Of a DNA stretch of 64,000 nt, positions 24,987-38,077 are shown one piece after another. Source of the DNA: Mantis religiosa (Eukaryota > Arthropoda > Insecta > Mantodea > Mantidae). The position numbers and the translations under genes are program-made. Location of the stretch: contig CM060953.1 of assembly GCA_030765055.1 (NCBI GenBank), positions 194,530,482 to 194,594,481 on the forward strand, in the 5' to 3' direction. Position 1 is the stretch's first letter, and each line of letters starts with the position of its first letter. The notes below the pieces were generated by a model. That model did not search any database. It was not told where the DNA came from and was given only the letters and a program-made list of their open reading frames with translations.

Positions 24987-25960
24987 GTGACTGTTTTTAT
25001 GAAAATGGACAAAATCGAGTATCGAGCTGTCATTAAATATTTGTTTTTGAAAGGCAATACGCCTACGCAAATCAAAGATGAGTTGAATTATGTGTATAGG
25101 GACTCTGCAACTTCATTTACTACAATGAAATCTTGGATAGCTGAATTTAAACGTGGCCGTAAGAGCTTCGGAGACGATGAACATTCGGGACGTCCAAAAA
25201 CTGCAACTACCGTCGAAAACATCACCAGAGTTCACCAAATGGTGCTTGACGACCGTCGAATTAAAGTGACAGAGATAGCTGAGGCTATGAACATGTCAAA
25301 AGAACGTGTTTGTCACATATTAAATCAACATTTAGACATGAGAAAGCTGCCCACGCGTTGGGTGCCGCGTTTGCTCACGTTAAACCATAAACGTGTTCGA
25401 ATGAACATTTCCAACGCTCTGTTGGCGCAGTTTAGGCGCAATAAATCCGAGTTTTGGCGCCGATTGATTACTGTAGATGAAACTTGGACACACCATTATA
25501 CGCCCGAAACAAAAATACAGTCCAAACAGTCGACTGCAAAGTGGGAACCGGCTCCAAAGAAGCAAAATCTGTTGTTGTTTTTTTTTTCGGCTGGGAAAGC
25601 GATGGCGACTGTTTTTCGGGATATTTATGGAGTTATTTTAATCAATTATCTTCAAAAAAACAAAAACCATTACATGAACATACTAGGCATCATTACTTCA
25701 CAAGATGCATGCAGAATTTGCGGAAAAAACGGCCACATTTGCAGAAAAAGAAAATCCTGTTTCACTAAGACAACGCACCGTCTTACACCTCAGCGGTTGC
25801 AATGGCAAACATCCACGAATAAAGTTTCGAACTGCTTGACTCACCAGATATAGCCCCCAAGCGACTTCTTTTTGTTCCCTCATCTGAAAATTGCTCTCAG
25901 AGGACAGAGATTTTCGTCAAATGAAGAGGCAATCACCTTCGTGAACAATTATTTTACAGA
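24987..25960 (+). pseudogene. mariner transposase, frameshifted
   Basis: The likely start is MDKIEYRAVIKYLFLKGNTP. HTH and linker follow (FKRGRKSFGDDEHSGRPK, then TRWVPRLLT), then VDETWTHHYTPE with the first catalytic aspartate. Later parts appear in shifted frames: KRPHLQKKKILFH, then a stop where DNAPSYTSAVAM begins (second aspartate), PDIAP, and DFFLFPHLKIALRGQRFSSN. Stops and indels rule out activity. The last codons (EKNAEYYLDELQR onwards) lie in the tandem array. Confidence 0.93.
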
Positions 25961-28900
25961 GAAAAACGCCGAGTACTATTTGGACGAGTTACAGAGAGCA
26001 TCGCTGGGAGAAGTGTGTAGAGTTACAAGGAGACGATGTTGAAAAACGCCGAGTATTATTTGGACGGGTTACAGAGATGGGAGCATCGCTGGGAGAAGTG
26101 TTTAAAGTTACAAGGAGACTATGTTGAAAAACGCCGAGTACTATTTGGACGGGTTACAGAGAGCATTGCTGGGAGAAGTGTTTAGAGTTACAAGGAGACT
26201 ATGTAGAAAAACGCCGAGTACTAGTTGGACGGGTTACAGAGATGAGAGCATTGCTGGGAGAAGTGTGTAGAGTTACAAGGAGACTATGTTGAAAAACGCC
26301 GAGTATTATTTGGACGGGTTACAGAGATGAGAGCATCGCTGGGAGAAGTGTGTAGAGTTACAAGGAGACTATGTTGAAAAACACCGAGTATTATTTGGAT
26401 GGGTTACAGAGATGAGAGCATTGCTGGGAGAAGTGTGTAGAGTTACAAGGAGACTATGTTGAAAAACACCGAGTATTATTTGGACGGGTTACAGAGATGA
26501 GAGCATCGCTGGGAGAAGTGTGTAGAGTTACAAGGAGACTATGTTGAAAAACACCGAGTATTATTTGGACGGGTTACAGAGATGAGAGCATCGCTGGGAG
26601 AAGTGTGTAGAGTTACAAGGAGACTATGTTGAAAAACACCGAGTATTATTTGGACGGGTTACAGAGATGGGAACATCGCTGGGAGAAGTGTGTAGAGTTA
26701 CAGGGAGACTATGTTGAAAAACGCCGAGTATTATTTGGACGGGTTACAGAGATGAGAGCATCGCTGGGAGAAGTATGTAGAGTTACAAGGAGACTATGTT
26801 GAAAAACGCCGAGTACTATTTGGACGAGTTACAGAGACCATCACTGGGAGAAGTGTGTAGAGTTACAAGGAGACTATGTTGAAAAACGCCGAGTAATATT
26901 TGGACGGGTTACAGAGATGAGAGCATCGCTGGGAGAAGTGTGTAGTGTTACAAGGAGACTATGTTGAAAAACGCCGAGTACTATTTGGACGGGTTACAGA
27001 GATGAGAGCATCGCTGGGAGAAGTGTGTAGTGTTACAAGGAGACTATGTTGAAAAACGCCGAGTACTATTTGGACGAGTTACAGAGAGCATCACTGGGAG
27101 AAGTGTGTAGAGTTACAAGGAGACTATGTTGAAAAACGCCGAGTAATATTTGGACGGGTTACAGAGATGAGAGCATCGCTGGGAGAAGTGTGTATAGTTA
27201 CAAGGAGACTATGTTGAAAAACGCCGAGTACTATTTGGACGGGTTACAGAGATGAGAGCATCGCTGGGAGAAGTGTGTAGAGTTACAAGGAGACTCTGTT
27301 GAAAAACGTCGAGTACTATTTGGACGAGTTACAGAGATGAGAGCATCGCTAGGAGAAGTGTGTAGAGTTACAAGGAGACTCTGTTGAAAAACGCCGAGTA
27401 CTATTTGGACGAGTTACAGAGATGAGAGCATCGCTGGGAGAAGTGTGTAGAGTTACAAGGAGACTCTGTTGAAAAACGCCGAGTACTATTTGGACGGGTT
27501 ACAGAGATGGGAACATCGCTGGGAGAAGTGTGTAGAGTTACAAGGAGACTATGCTGAAAAACGCCGAGTACTATTTGGACGAGTTACAGAGATGGGAACA
27601 TCGCTGGGAGAAGTGTGTAGAGTTACAAGGAGACTCTGTTGAAAAACGCCGAGTACTATTTGGACGAGTTACAGAGATGAGAGCATCGCTGGGAGAAGTG
27701 TGTAGAGTTACAAGGAGACTCTGTTGAAAAACGTCGAGTACTATTTGGACGAGTTACAGAGATGAGAGCATCGCTAGGAGAAGTGTGTAGAGTTACAAGG
27801 AGACTCTGTTGAAAAACGCCGAGTACTATTTGGACGAGTTACAGAGATGAGAGCATCGCTGGGAGAAGTGTGTAGAGTTACAAGGAGACTCTGTTGAAAA
27901 ACGCCGAGTACTATTTGGACGGGTTACAGAGATGAGAGCATCGCTGGGAGAAGTGTGTAGAGTTACAAGGAGACTATGTTTAAAAACGCCGAGTACTATT
28001 TGGACAGGTTACAGGGATGAGAGCATCGCTGGGAGAAGTGTGTAGAGTTACAAGGAGACTATGTTGAAAAACGCCGAGTACTATTTGGACGGGTTACAGG
28101 GATGAGAGCATCGCTGGGAGAAGTGTGTAGAGTTACAGGGAGACTATGTTGAAAGACGCCGAGTACTATTTGGACGGGTCACAGAGATGGATGCATCGCT
28201 GGGAGAAGGGTGTAGAGTTACAAGGAGACTATGCTGAAAAACGCCGAGTACTATTTGGACGGGTTACAGAGATGTGAACATCGCTGGGAGAAGTGTGTAG
28301 AGTTACAAGGAGACTATGTTGAAAAACGCCGAGTACTATTTGGACGGGTTACAAAGATGGGAACATCGCTGGGAGAAGTGTGTAGAGTTACAAGGAGACT
28401 ATGTTGAAAAACGCCGAGTACTATTTGGACGAGTTACAGAGATGAGAGCATCGCTGGGAGAAGTGTGTAGAGTTACAAGGAGACTCTGTTGAAAAACGCC
28501 GAGTACTATTTGGACGGGTTACAGAGATGGGAACATCGCTGGGAGAAGTGTGTAGAGTTACAAGGAGACTATGCTGAAAAACGCCGAGTACTATTTGGAC
28601 GAGTTACAGAGATGGGAACATCGCTGGGAGAAGTGTGTAGAGTTACAAGGAGACTCTGTTGAAAAACGCCGAGTACTATTTGGACGAGTTACAGAGATGA
28701 GAGCATCGCTGGGAGAAGTGTGTAGAGTTACAAGGAGACTATGCTGAAAAACGCCGAGTACTATTTGGACGGGTTACAGAGACCATCGCTGGGAGAAGTG
28801 TGTAGAGTTACAAGGAGACTATGTTTAAAAACGCCGAGTACTATTTGGACGGCTTACAGAGATGAGAGCATCGCTGGGAGAAGTGTGTAGTGTTACAAGG

Positions 28901-29505
28901 AGACTATGTTGAAAAACGCCGAGTACTATTTGGACAGGTTACAGGGATGAGAGCATCGCTGGGAGAAGTGTGTAGAGTTACAAGGAGACTATGTTGAAAA
29001 ACGCCGAGTACTATTTGGACGGGTTACAGGGATGAGAGCATCGCTGGGAGAAGTGTGTAGAGTTACAGGGAGACTATGTTGAAAGACGCCGAGTACTATT
29101 TGGACGGGTCACAGAGATGGATGCATCGCTGGGAGAAGGGTGTAGAGTTACAAGGAGACTATGCTGAAAAACGCCGAGTACTATTTGGACGGGTTACAGA
29201 GATGTGAACATCGCTGGGAGAAGTGTGTAGAGTTACAAGGAGACTATGTTGAAAAACGCCGAGTACTATTTGGACGGGTTACAAAGATGGGAACATCGCT
29301 GGGAGAAGTGTGTAGAGTTACAAGGAGACTATGTTGAAAAACGCCGAGTACTATTTGGACGGGTTACAGAGATGGGAACATCGCTGGGAGAAGTGTGTAG
29401 AGTTACAAGGAGACTATGTTGAAAAACGCCGAGTACTATTTGGACGGATTACAGAGAGCATCACTGGGAGAAGTGTGTAGAGTTACAAGGAGACTATGTT
29501 GAAAA
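25961..29505 (+). repeat. About 42 tandem units of 80-85 bp from the mariner 3' coding end
   Basis: The unit runs from GAAAAACGCCGAGTACTATT to GTTACAAGGAGACTATGTT. In the right frame it corresponds to KNAEYYLDGLQR, then EHRWEKCVELQGDYVEK, the C-terminus of mariner transposase. Two unit lengths occur (85 bp, and 80 bp lacking ATGAG). The first unit is preceded by GAGAAAAAC, and the last ends GTTGAAAAA before the normal 3' UTR. Rare variants recur at multiples of the unit: GAAAAACGTC at 27301 and 27726, and GAAAGACGCC at 28151 and 29081. Confidence 0.97.
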
Positions 29506-29568
29506 AAAAAATCTGAAAATATGTCTTGTATCTTTATTAGGTCGGAAACTTTTCAGACCACCCTCGTA

Positions 29569-30378
<810 letters not shown>

Positions 30379-30390
30379 ACCTTCATATTG

Positions 30391-30591
30391 TTTTTATTTG
30401 CGTCCTCCAATGTCACTGGACGACGAGTACAGGGTACATAGAAGTTAAGAGTTACCAGACATTAATCTTTCAGGATAAGGAAAAGCCCGGAGAAAACCTT
30501 ATCCAGATAACTCACCAAGACCGAGATTCGAACTCGGGATATCTCTTGAACGTGAGACAGACAGGCTACCAACTATGCTACAGAGGCGGGC
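30391..30591 (-). repeat. SINE family 1 copy
   Basis: Minus-strand order is GCCCGCCTC, A-box, B-box (GAGTTCGAATCTCGG), body, GGACGCAAATAAA. The TAG/TAA microsatellite has grown at its 3' end. Confidence 0.88.
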
Positions 30592-32283
30592 ACCTTTGTA
30601 ATTTACATGTGTGTGATTTCCAAAACCTTGAAATTCAAAACTTATTGCATACGTTGAAAAAATAACTGCTGATAAGCATTTACATGACCTTCTCTACATA
30701 TTTTTATTGACAGTTTTTACAGAAGTTAATTATTCTGTGCTCTTCTTAATTGAGATAAACTTTCTCCGTACATTTATTCCATTGTTTTTGAAAAAGCGAG
30801 TCTCTCATATGCATGACCACGAAGAAAAATGAATAGTAGCATCACTTGATAAAAGCATATACCTATTTGAAAATAACAAAGGATGTTGCTTAATGGCCGC
30901 ATAAAACATTTTATTTCGCATACATTTTGTTTTTACGAGATACACATGTTTTCTGTAGTTCGGCTTTTGTCTCCATCTCTTACGGTTTACCTTTATGCAA
31001 AACTCGTTCACAACGAAGAGAACTTGAGATGACATTCTTAGAAAATTAAAATACAGTTTATTCGTCATGAAAATACGAAATCGTCAGGGAAACTTTTATA
31101 AAATAAAACTTTCTTGTCGAATTCTTCAAAGATGCTAAACTTAGATCAAAATGTGTATTTCTACTGCATTCCCGGTATCGAATTTGTCAGAATATTTAAT
31201 AACTCCCTTGTTTCACTAAGTAACCGAGCGCCACGACTCAGGCTCGTATTCGGGAGCTCTTGGGTTCGACTACCGCAGCTGGCTTTCCTTACTAATGGAA
31301 GAATGCTGGGAGTTACTTCTCTTTTTAGGTCGTTTCAAACTGGGTGGGTGTATCAGAACCGGAATTTTAATTTTCATGGCACGGAATTTTCTCGTATTTT
31401 CTATAGGTTATGTCTACTGTACATGGTAGACAAAGTAAAAACCGTGCTTTCTTATTTTTGTACAGAAAACCAAGGAAGCAGTTCGGAATGACAGAGAACA
31501 TGGTACAACAGACACCTTTGTATATTACTTTATTTTTACTCACCTCTCCTAGCACCGATCTAGGATTTATAGTTTCCACAGAAATTGAGATCCCCTGAAG
31601 GAAAACAGGATATACAACCTTGGGGGAAAAAATATGATCATGCTCTCGTTTCCACGGCCGATTTACAATGGAACGCGTCTCTTTAGCTTCGTTCTACTGA
31701 ATCCTCTCATAATTGAGTCTCGGTTACTGATAGCCGAGCGGTTATAGACAAGTATGTAGGAACTAGACTTACAAAGGTTCGAATCCTCTACATCACTTTC
31801 GTCTTTTTTATTTTCGAAATAAGAAATATGTATTACGTACATTGTATTATAACTTCCAATTGCTAAGGTTTACTTGATTTTATGGCATTTATGCTCACAC
31901 ATAAATACTGAAACATTTTACTCTGTTTTAAACTGAACGAAATAAATATTTTATCATTATAATTAAAATCAACTAAAAATGTAAATTAACTTAGTATCGC
32001 GAGTGTAAACCCTCTGATTTTATTACTACCCTCACTCTGTGGAGCATGGATGAAAACAAATGACTAGTGAAATTTTCACTTGAGGATACTTCGTATTATA
32101 TGCCAGCAACATTCATAACAAATGAAGGAGCCCGAGTGTTTACACAACCAATATTACGGCAATTTTCTAATAAATTTACATTTATTTTGAAAACGACAAG
32201 AATGTTATTTGTGTTTTAAATAAATGAATGTGTTTAAATATTATTTATCTTCCGCAAGAAAAACATAACGCAGTGCCATTAAA
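30592..32283. other. Stretch with only tRNA-like remnants
   Basis: No gene was recognised. A tRNA-like block lies at 31722-31797. Another possible SINE head with TTGGGTTCGACTACC lies near 31225-31275. Confidence 0.35.
31722..31797 (+). repeat. tRNA-like SINE head
   Basis: GATAGCCGAGCGGTTATAGA resembles an A-box of Leu/Ser type and AGGTTCGAATCCTC is a B-box. The acceptor stem does not pair. A related block lies at 32452-32524 on the other strand. Confidence 0.5.
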
Positions 32284-32436
<153 letters not shown>

Positions 32437-32451
32437 AAAAAGAAACTTGCA

Positions 32452-32524
32452 CATGAAGGATTCGAACTCATGTTGGTCCACTTACTAGACACATGCGTTT
32501 TACCGCTCGGCTACCATACGGCCA
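32452..32524 (-). repeat. tRNA-like SINE head
   Basis: The minus strand reads GGCCGTATGGTAGCCGAGCG and ends GAGTTCGAATCCTTCATG, giving both box A and box B. It lies next to the TAA microsatellite, as SINE 1 does at 30391. Confidence 0.55.
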
Positions 32525-33601
32525 AGCCGCAAAGGATCTCCCTATCTATCGCATAGGTTTGAAACAGCGTATATTCTGAACGTAACGTCATCGAATGCTT
32601 CCGATGTTTTCCGAATCGAACCATGTAGCCTTTTTTTCTCTCTCTCTAAGGCCGTATGTTTTTACGTGTACATTGCATGTTGAAGTCATACACATAAGTT
32701 CGCCATGGAAAATTTAAAAAAACAATTGTTACAGTCACATGACTTCCTCTACGCATTCTTTTGAAAAGTCATTCCTTTGTCTACTTCATGTTAATTGAGA
32801 CAAATATTTCCAGAGATGACTTTATTACTAATTTCCTTATAAACACAATGGCTATGCAGCATGCTTAAGAATAGCTGGCTGTATAATGACTGGAATTGCA
32901 CTCTCCTTGCATGACCACCAAAAAAGAGGGAGAAAAAAAGGCGATTGTCCTGAAGAAAAGTAATCGTGGAAGATTCGAATTAGTCTTTTTTTCTTTCAAA
33001 ATGCGCTCCCTAGGTGACGGTAGTGTTTTGTTTTGTTGGAACGAAGAAGTTTACCTGAGACAGTTGACTGTGTAATACGATTGTGTTTTGTCATTCTAAG
33101 TGAGAAATCGAGCTTCTTTTACGGAAACGAGGTATGTCATTGCTCTATTTTTGGCATTTTGTAAGTTCGTTTAAGGATGACTGAAATTTCATGAAAATTT
33201 TCAAAAAATCACCTGTTCCTCTTTTAGTCAGTGCAAGCCTGCCTGAATCCAAGGAAAATTTAGATAGCATCCGCAAGTCATTTTAAATGCACTAATGTAG
33301 TTTAAAAGCTACGTGAATGCTAGTGTTAGATATGAATTCTAATTCTTTATCCTTGTGTTCTCGCTCTTGAATATTTCAGCATTTTTCATCATTTAAGAAA
33401 AATCATTTTGCGTCGCAGTTTTAGTGTTAGACTACTAATGAAACTTGCTACATACATTCACAGAGACACAGTGAATAGAAATTGCCCTGGGTTTTATTGT
33501 GAGATGCATTTAAGTACACTTTCCTTACTTCTAAACACAAAATTTTCAAATCTGGGGCAAAAAAGCCATATTCATTGCTTTAACAATTTCTGGAGCCTAA
33601 A
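32525..33601. other. Stretch with no recognised gene
   Basis: Nothing was recognised on either strand. Confidence 0.3.
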
Positions 33602-33796
33602 GCCCGCCTCGGTAGCGTGTCTGCCTCACGTTCGAGAGGTCTCGAGTTCGATTCTCGGTCAGGGTGAGTTACCTGGATAAGGTTTCCCGGGGTTTTCCTA
33701 TATCCTGAAAGACGAATGTCAGGTAGCTCTAAGCTCTATGGACCTCGGACTCATTTGAGCATCATTTCACGTTGGAGGACGTAAATTACCAAAAAA
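33602..33796 (+). repeat. SINE family 1 copy with shortened A-box
   Basis: GCCCGCCTCGGTAGCGTGTC lacks the TAGATGGTAGCG present in other copies, so box A is damaged. The B-box, body and GGACGTAAATTAC end are present. Confidence 0.88.
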
Positions 33797-35387
33797 CTAC
33801 AACTACTCTGGAGCCTAAAGTTATTGAAACACAGAGAAACCTAGGGCAAATTCAAAAAATGCATGTACTGAGAACCTGTTGTTAAAATATTAGATCAAAA
33901 TTTAATGTATTTTGTCGCAAGGTACTTTTTAGCTGACGTAACCAAAAATAAATAAATTTGACCATATTTTCCAATTATCAAAGTGAAATTGGCAAAATTT
34001 GGGCTGCATCATATTTGCACAAAGTTACATCTGTAGTATAAATCTTAAAAAGCTAACGTTTTTGGTTCAGGATTTCAAATTTTCAGTCATAGATATGCTT
34101 AAGATAGATTTATAACGAATGTGCATAGAAATTACTCCAGAAACTTGTACAATAAGAAAATACAGACTTTCTTACATCCACAATCCTTCTTGTTGTTATG
34201 CTACTTAATCAGTGCTGCCAACGGGCAAAAATAAATACTGCTACAACAGCGGACGAACTTCGGGGTATTCAAATTTCTTATTATCTTTTATTTACGTCCT
34301 CCAACGTTGTCATATCGGGCGACGAATGAAATGGGTGAAATAATGCTCAAATGAGCCCAGAAAAATGGAGAATTGTACCACGAAATCTGTGTGGGCTGAT
34401 GCTGTGGGAAACAAGCAATTCATATGCGTAAAATGTGTATGAGATACATAAAGATATGAATATATAAGTGTAGTAATGTGTTATTCTCTTCTCATGATTA
34501 CACTATGTACTGAAATTGAATGTTCCACTTCGATTCGTCCGCTATGACAATTCTATTGCTGGCGATTGGATTAGTTTCCGCTAGCAATAAAAATGAAAAC
34601 GAAAGTATACAAAAAATTCTTTATCGAAAATCTTAGATTTAACATAATCTAGAATGCTCAGGCCTTAATATATAGTAAAAGCTTTCATATTTACGTGACA
34701 AATAGGCTTTTGTGAAACACTTTTAAAATATTGATCCCATCGCGCCTACCTTATTTGAAATCACAAACCAAAAACAAAAAATAATCTGTTACTTTGTATG
34801 GCCTGGGATAAAATCTGGGTTTTCTACATGCAATATAAACCTGTAAAGAGCTTAGTACATACAAAATTAGGATCTGTAATAGGCCGATAAAGTTCTGGAG
34901 GTTCATATTAGATTTATTTTCTGTGAGAGACATTTGTATCAGCTGTTCCATTCACATAGGAAACTAAAATCAGTAAAGCAAAACTGTATATTCATTTTAA
35001 ATATCACAGGGTCTTCAAAATAACTGCATTTCTGTTTATTTTGTAAGTTAATACAAATAAAACCCTACAAATGCGAAGTACATAATTTAAAAAAAGGTGA
35101 CTGTGAATGAATATACAATAAATATAAGTGCCAACTTTTTTGGAAGGTCTTTTTACTTTGACCATATATTATTCCAATGTTACAGAACGTTCCAGAAGAA
35201 TATCAAAATTTCTTCGGCGCAGTTATATACTCGTACAATGAACAGCTCTACTTGTTAATAAGTCATTCAATAGGTATTTAAATGTACCTAATTGACTTCA
35301 TATATTTGTTACAAAAACTCCTTTTATTAAAAATGTTATCTACTATTTAGGTACCCAAAAACTAACAATGCATTTAATAAGAGAGTT
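33797..35387. other. Stretch with a SINE fragment only
   Basis: A 3' fragment of SINE family 1 on the minus strand (about 34285-34362) contains TTACGTCCTCCAACGTTGTC. Nothing else was recognised. Confidence 0.4.
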
Positions 35388-35561
35388 GCCCGCCTCTGTA
35401 GCGTAGGTGGCAGCACGTCTGCCTCACGTTCAAGAGGTTCCGAGTTCGAATCTCTGTCGCTAATCAGGGTGAGTTATCTGAATGAGGCATTTCTTCGTGG
35501 TTTTCCCTTATCCTGACAGAAATCAATGTCCGACAACTCAAATGAGCCCAGGGTTCATAGA

Positions 35562-36884
35562 GCTTAAAGCAGGGGCGGTTCCTCAATAAGGTTGCAGGTT
35601 TGCGCTACACCCATTGATTCTGAATGTACAACAGGTGCATTTTGCACATTAAAGCTGTACTTGTTTGCATTGTTTTATATACAAACATGTTTCAATTACG
35701 CTTATCGTCTGTAGCTGCCCATGACCGCAGAAGTCGAAATAAACTGATTAGCTGTAGGAGCCGCAGGTTTGCAGCGAAGAGTTAACCTAAGATTTCGCCC
35801 AAATGTGGGCTCTCTGGGGGTTTGCGGGAAGGTGAAGAGAGGGGAGTGGCTTCTTATACATTGCTTAAATGGAGGTTTATAAACCTAGCTCCTCCTACTC
35901 TTAGCAACGGCTATAGCGCGACCTTCAGGCTTAGCTTCTGTGTGCTCTGCTTTTCGAACACAGGGAGAATTTAATTAAATGCATGGAGGTTATTCAGAAG
36001 AGAGCTCTGTTAACAACGCCACACTTGTTCAGGCTTCTGGGTTTATGGCCACTTTGAAAGATTATAATTTTGTATTCTGGCTGTCTTTCTTCTACAAGAT
36101 CATGCCACATGTGGACATTTTGTACAATCAGCTGCAGAAACGAGACTGCAATGCAACGTTTGCCATCGCCCAGCTAAACGCATTTAAAAGGGAAGTGCAA
36201 AGGGTAAGAAATAGCGCGGATATCGAGGAACACGAAGAAACTGCAATTAAGAGGAGAAGAATAGAAGATCATGATGTGAAAATAAGAGAAGCTCTTGAAG
36301 TATGTGACATTCTTAGAGAAGCAAAGGACATATTTCACTTCACGGGGCATCTGGTAGCCTCGACTTTGTTTCATCAAGAAAATTTCTAAGATATTTCCGG
36401 AGGATTCCCTTAGAGAAACAATAAGGTTCTATCCTTTTATCATTGGAACAAAAATTCGTAGAGAACTGACTGTAATTTACAGTCGAGAAGAATTTCGTGG
36501 AATGTCCGGCGGATGGACTTCATTAAGGAAAACAATTTATGTGCTACATTCAGCGAATATGTCAAACTCCTCCGAGTACTGTTAATTATGCCAATGTCTA
36601 CCGCTGAAGCAGAATGCTGTTTCTCAACTTTAAAAAGAATAAAAACTTTCCTTAGGAACACAATGTCACAGGACCGATTGTCAGCATTAGCAATGCTTTC
36701 AATTGAGAGAGATTTTGTTATGAAGATCAGCGACTTCAACGCAAAAGTTATCGATAGATTCGCCAGGTCTAAGGAGAGTAGAGCAGAGAATCTGTATAAA
36801 TAGGTGAGTCATTACTACTCTGTATTTTATTTTTCATTTGTGCACCACCAATAATTTAATCCACCAGCCGCCACTGGCTTAAAC
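35562..36884 (+). mobile_element. Non-autonomous hAT transposon, copy 2
   Basis: Body 35570-36876 (1307 bp), starting CAGGGGCGGTTCC and ending with the complement of CAGTGGCGGCTGG. The flanks GCTTAAAG and GCTTAAAC are an 8-bp duplication with one change. It is nearly identical to copy 1 at 1447-2771 apart from small deletions. Confidence 0.93.
35979..36803 (+). pseudogene. hAT transposase fragment, frameshifted
   Basis: It has the same two segments as copy 1: FWLSFFYKIMPHVDILYNQL (35979-36389 frame), then PMSTAEAECCFSTLKRIK (36513-36803 frame). The frame break after HQENF is shared with copy 1. Copy-specific damage includes a 4-bp deletion near the first codons and a roughly 10-bp deletion around GMSGG. 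Confidence 0.85.
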
Positions 36885-36964
36885 AATCATTTCATTCATC
36901 GTCCTATGACAAAGTTGGAGGGCGTAATTTTGCAAAAATCAGAGAGTTAGTAGGACAAGTCTAA

Positions 36965-37200
36965 CACCTTTAGTCGTAGCGTGGCGGCTTAGAGCACTGG
37001 CCTCCTACTTGGAAGCTCATCCCGCCGCCAGGAGCACTAGCAGAGGTCGAATCAGGTCCATCAGTTAACAAGGACATCCAAGCTTTGGAGATGAGACCAA
37101 TTCTATAAGACCGTACGGGTAAATCCACTCAGCGGATAGGTACCGTGGAGAACCCGGACGACTTGTTCTCACTCTTGGCTCTCTTAAAATGACAAAATTA
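36965..37200 (+). repeat. Possible SINE-like retroposon
   Basis: GTCGTAGCGTGGCGGCTTAGAG and AGAGGTCGAATC are faintly tRNA-like (boxes A and B). No poly-A tail is clear, so this is weak. Confidence 0.3.
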
Positions 37201-38077
37201 AATCACGGATGGTCAGTGAAACGTTTTTGAGAATATATATATTTCTCAAAATTCAGCACTAAGAGAAAACCAAGATTTGGTCGCCCTTGATAATGTTGAA
37301 AAAGGCTTTTGAAAAATTACGTCATCCTTTCAGACTTTCGTGGTTTTCTTACGCTAACTTAATGTGATAGCTATATAAATATTTTTCTTATAATAATGAC
37401 AATAATCATAGTAATACACACTCAAAATAACATTGAAAAGGTATTTAAAAGTCATCTAAAATTCTAAATTATAATAAAAAAGTTTAAGGAATATTTTCAA
37501 TTTTGTTTTTAAATTTGGATGCATTTTAATTTAATGTCATTCGGTACTCTATTACAAATAAAAATTTGAATACTTGCATTTTTTATAAATTTTTCTAACT
37601 CCACTTCTAAAATAAACAGTATCACGTCTAGTAAAATAGTGGTGCATTTTATTACTCTTCTATGCATACACAGAGTCACATAGTATCAATATGCTATCGG
37701 TCAACACCTGCGTACATCTCTACTAGCAGTTCCAAAATGTAAAATATTACTGTACTTTGTTTTGCATTATAAAGATTTGCTTTACTGATTTGCTTGACGT
37801 TTCAGTGACATACATATGAACAAATTACTTTATAATAACGTTTGGGAATGATCAATCCACATAATGCAGTGTACAAATAGTTTGCCTAACTCTTTTATTC
37901 AAGCTATTACGTAAACATTGGACACGAAAAACAATAATTTTTGTATCTTTTACTATTATATTTTTCATCTTATCTGAATACGTAATTAAAAATGAATAAT
38001 AAAGTAAAATATGCTGCAGTTCCAAATATTAAACAATGTTTAATGTTGAAATGGTAGAGCCAGACTGAAAAATTCAA
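37201..38077. other. Stretch with no recognised gene
   Basis: AT-rich. Nothing was recognised. Confidence 0.3.

Larger units (their letters stand above)
24831..29566 (+). mobile_element. mariner transposon 1, expanded to 4.7 kb
   Basis: The terminal inverted repeats begin CGAGGTTGGTCTGAAAAGTT. The two 28-bp ends differ at one base, and TA flanks both sides (24829-24830, 29567-29568). Ordinary mariners are about 1.3 kb. The excess is a 3.5-kb minisatellite (25961-29505) grown from the 3' end of the transposase gene. Confidence 0.95.
35388..36936 (+). repeat. SINE family 1 copy split by a hAT element
   Basis: The 5' part (35388-35569) has box A and box B. The 3' part (36877-36936, CATTTCATTCATCGTCC and GGAGGGCGTAATTT) resumes after the hAT insertion. 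The order of events is therefore clear: SINE first, hAT second. Confidence 0.9.

Noticed and set aside
25961..29505. CRISPR-like or host satellite array
   Set aside because: Units are contiguous with no spacers, lie between mariner inverted repeats and encode the transposase C-terminus, so it is a transposon-derived minisatellite.
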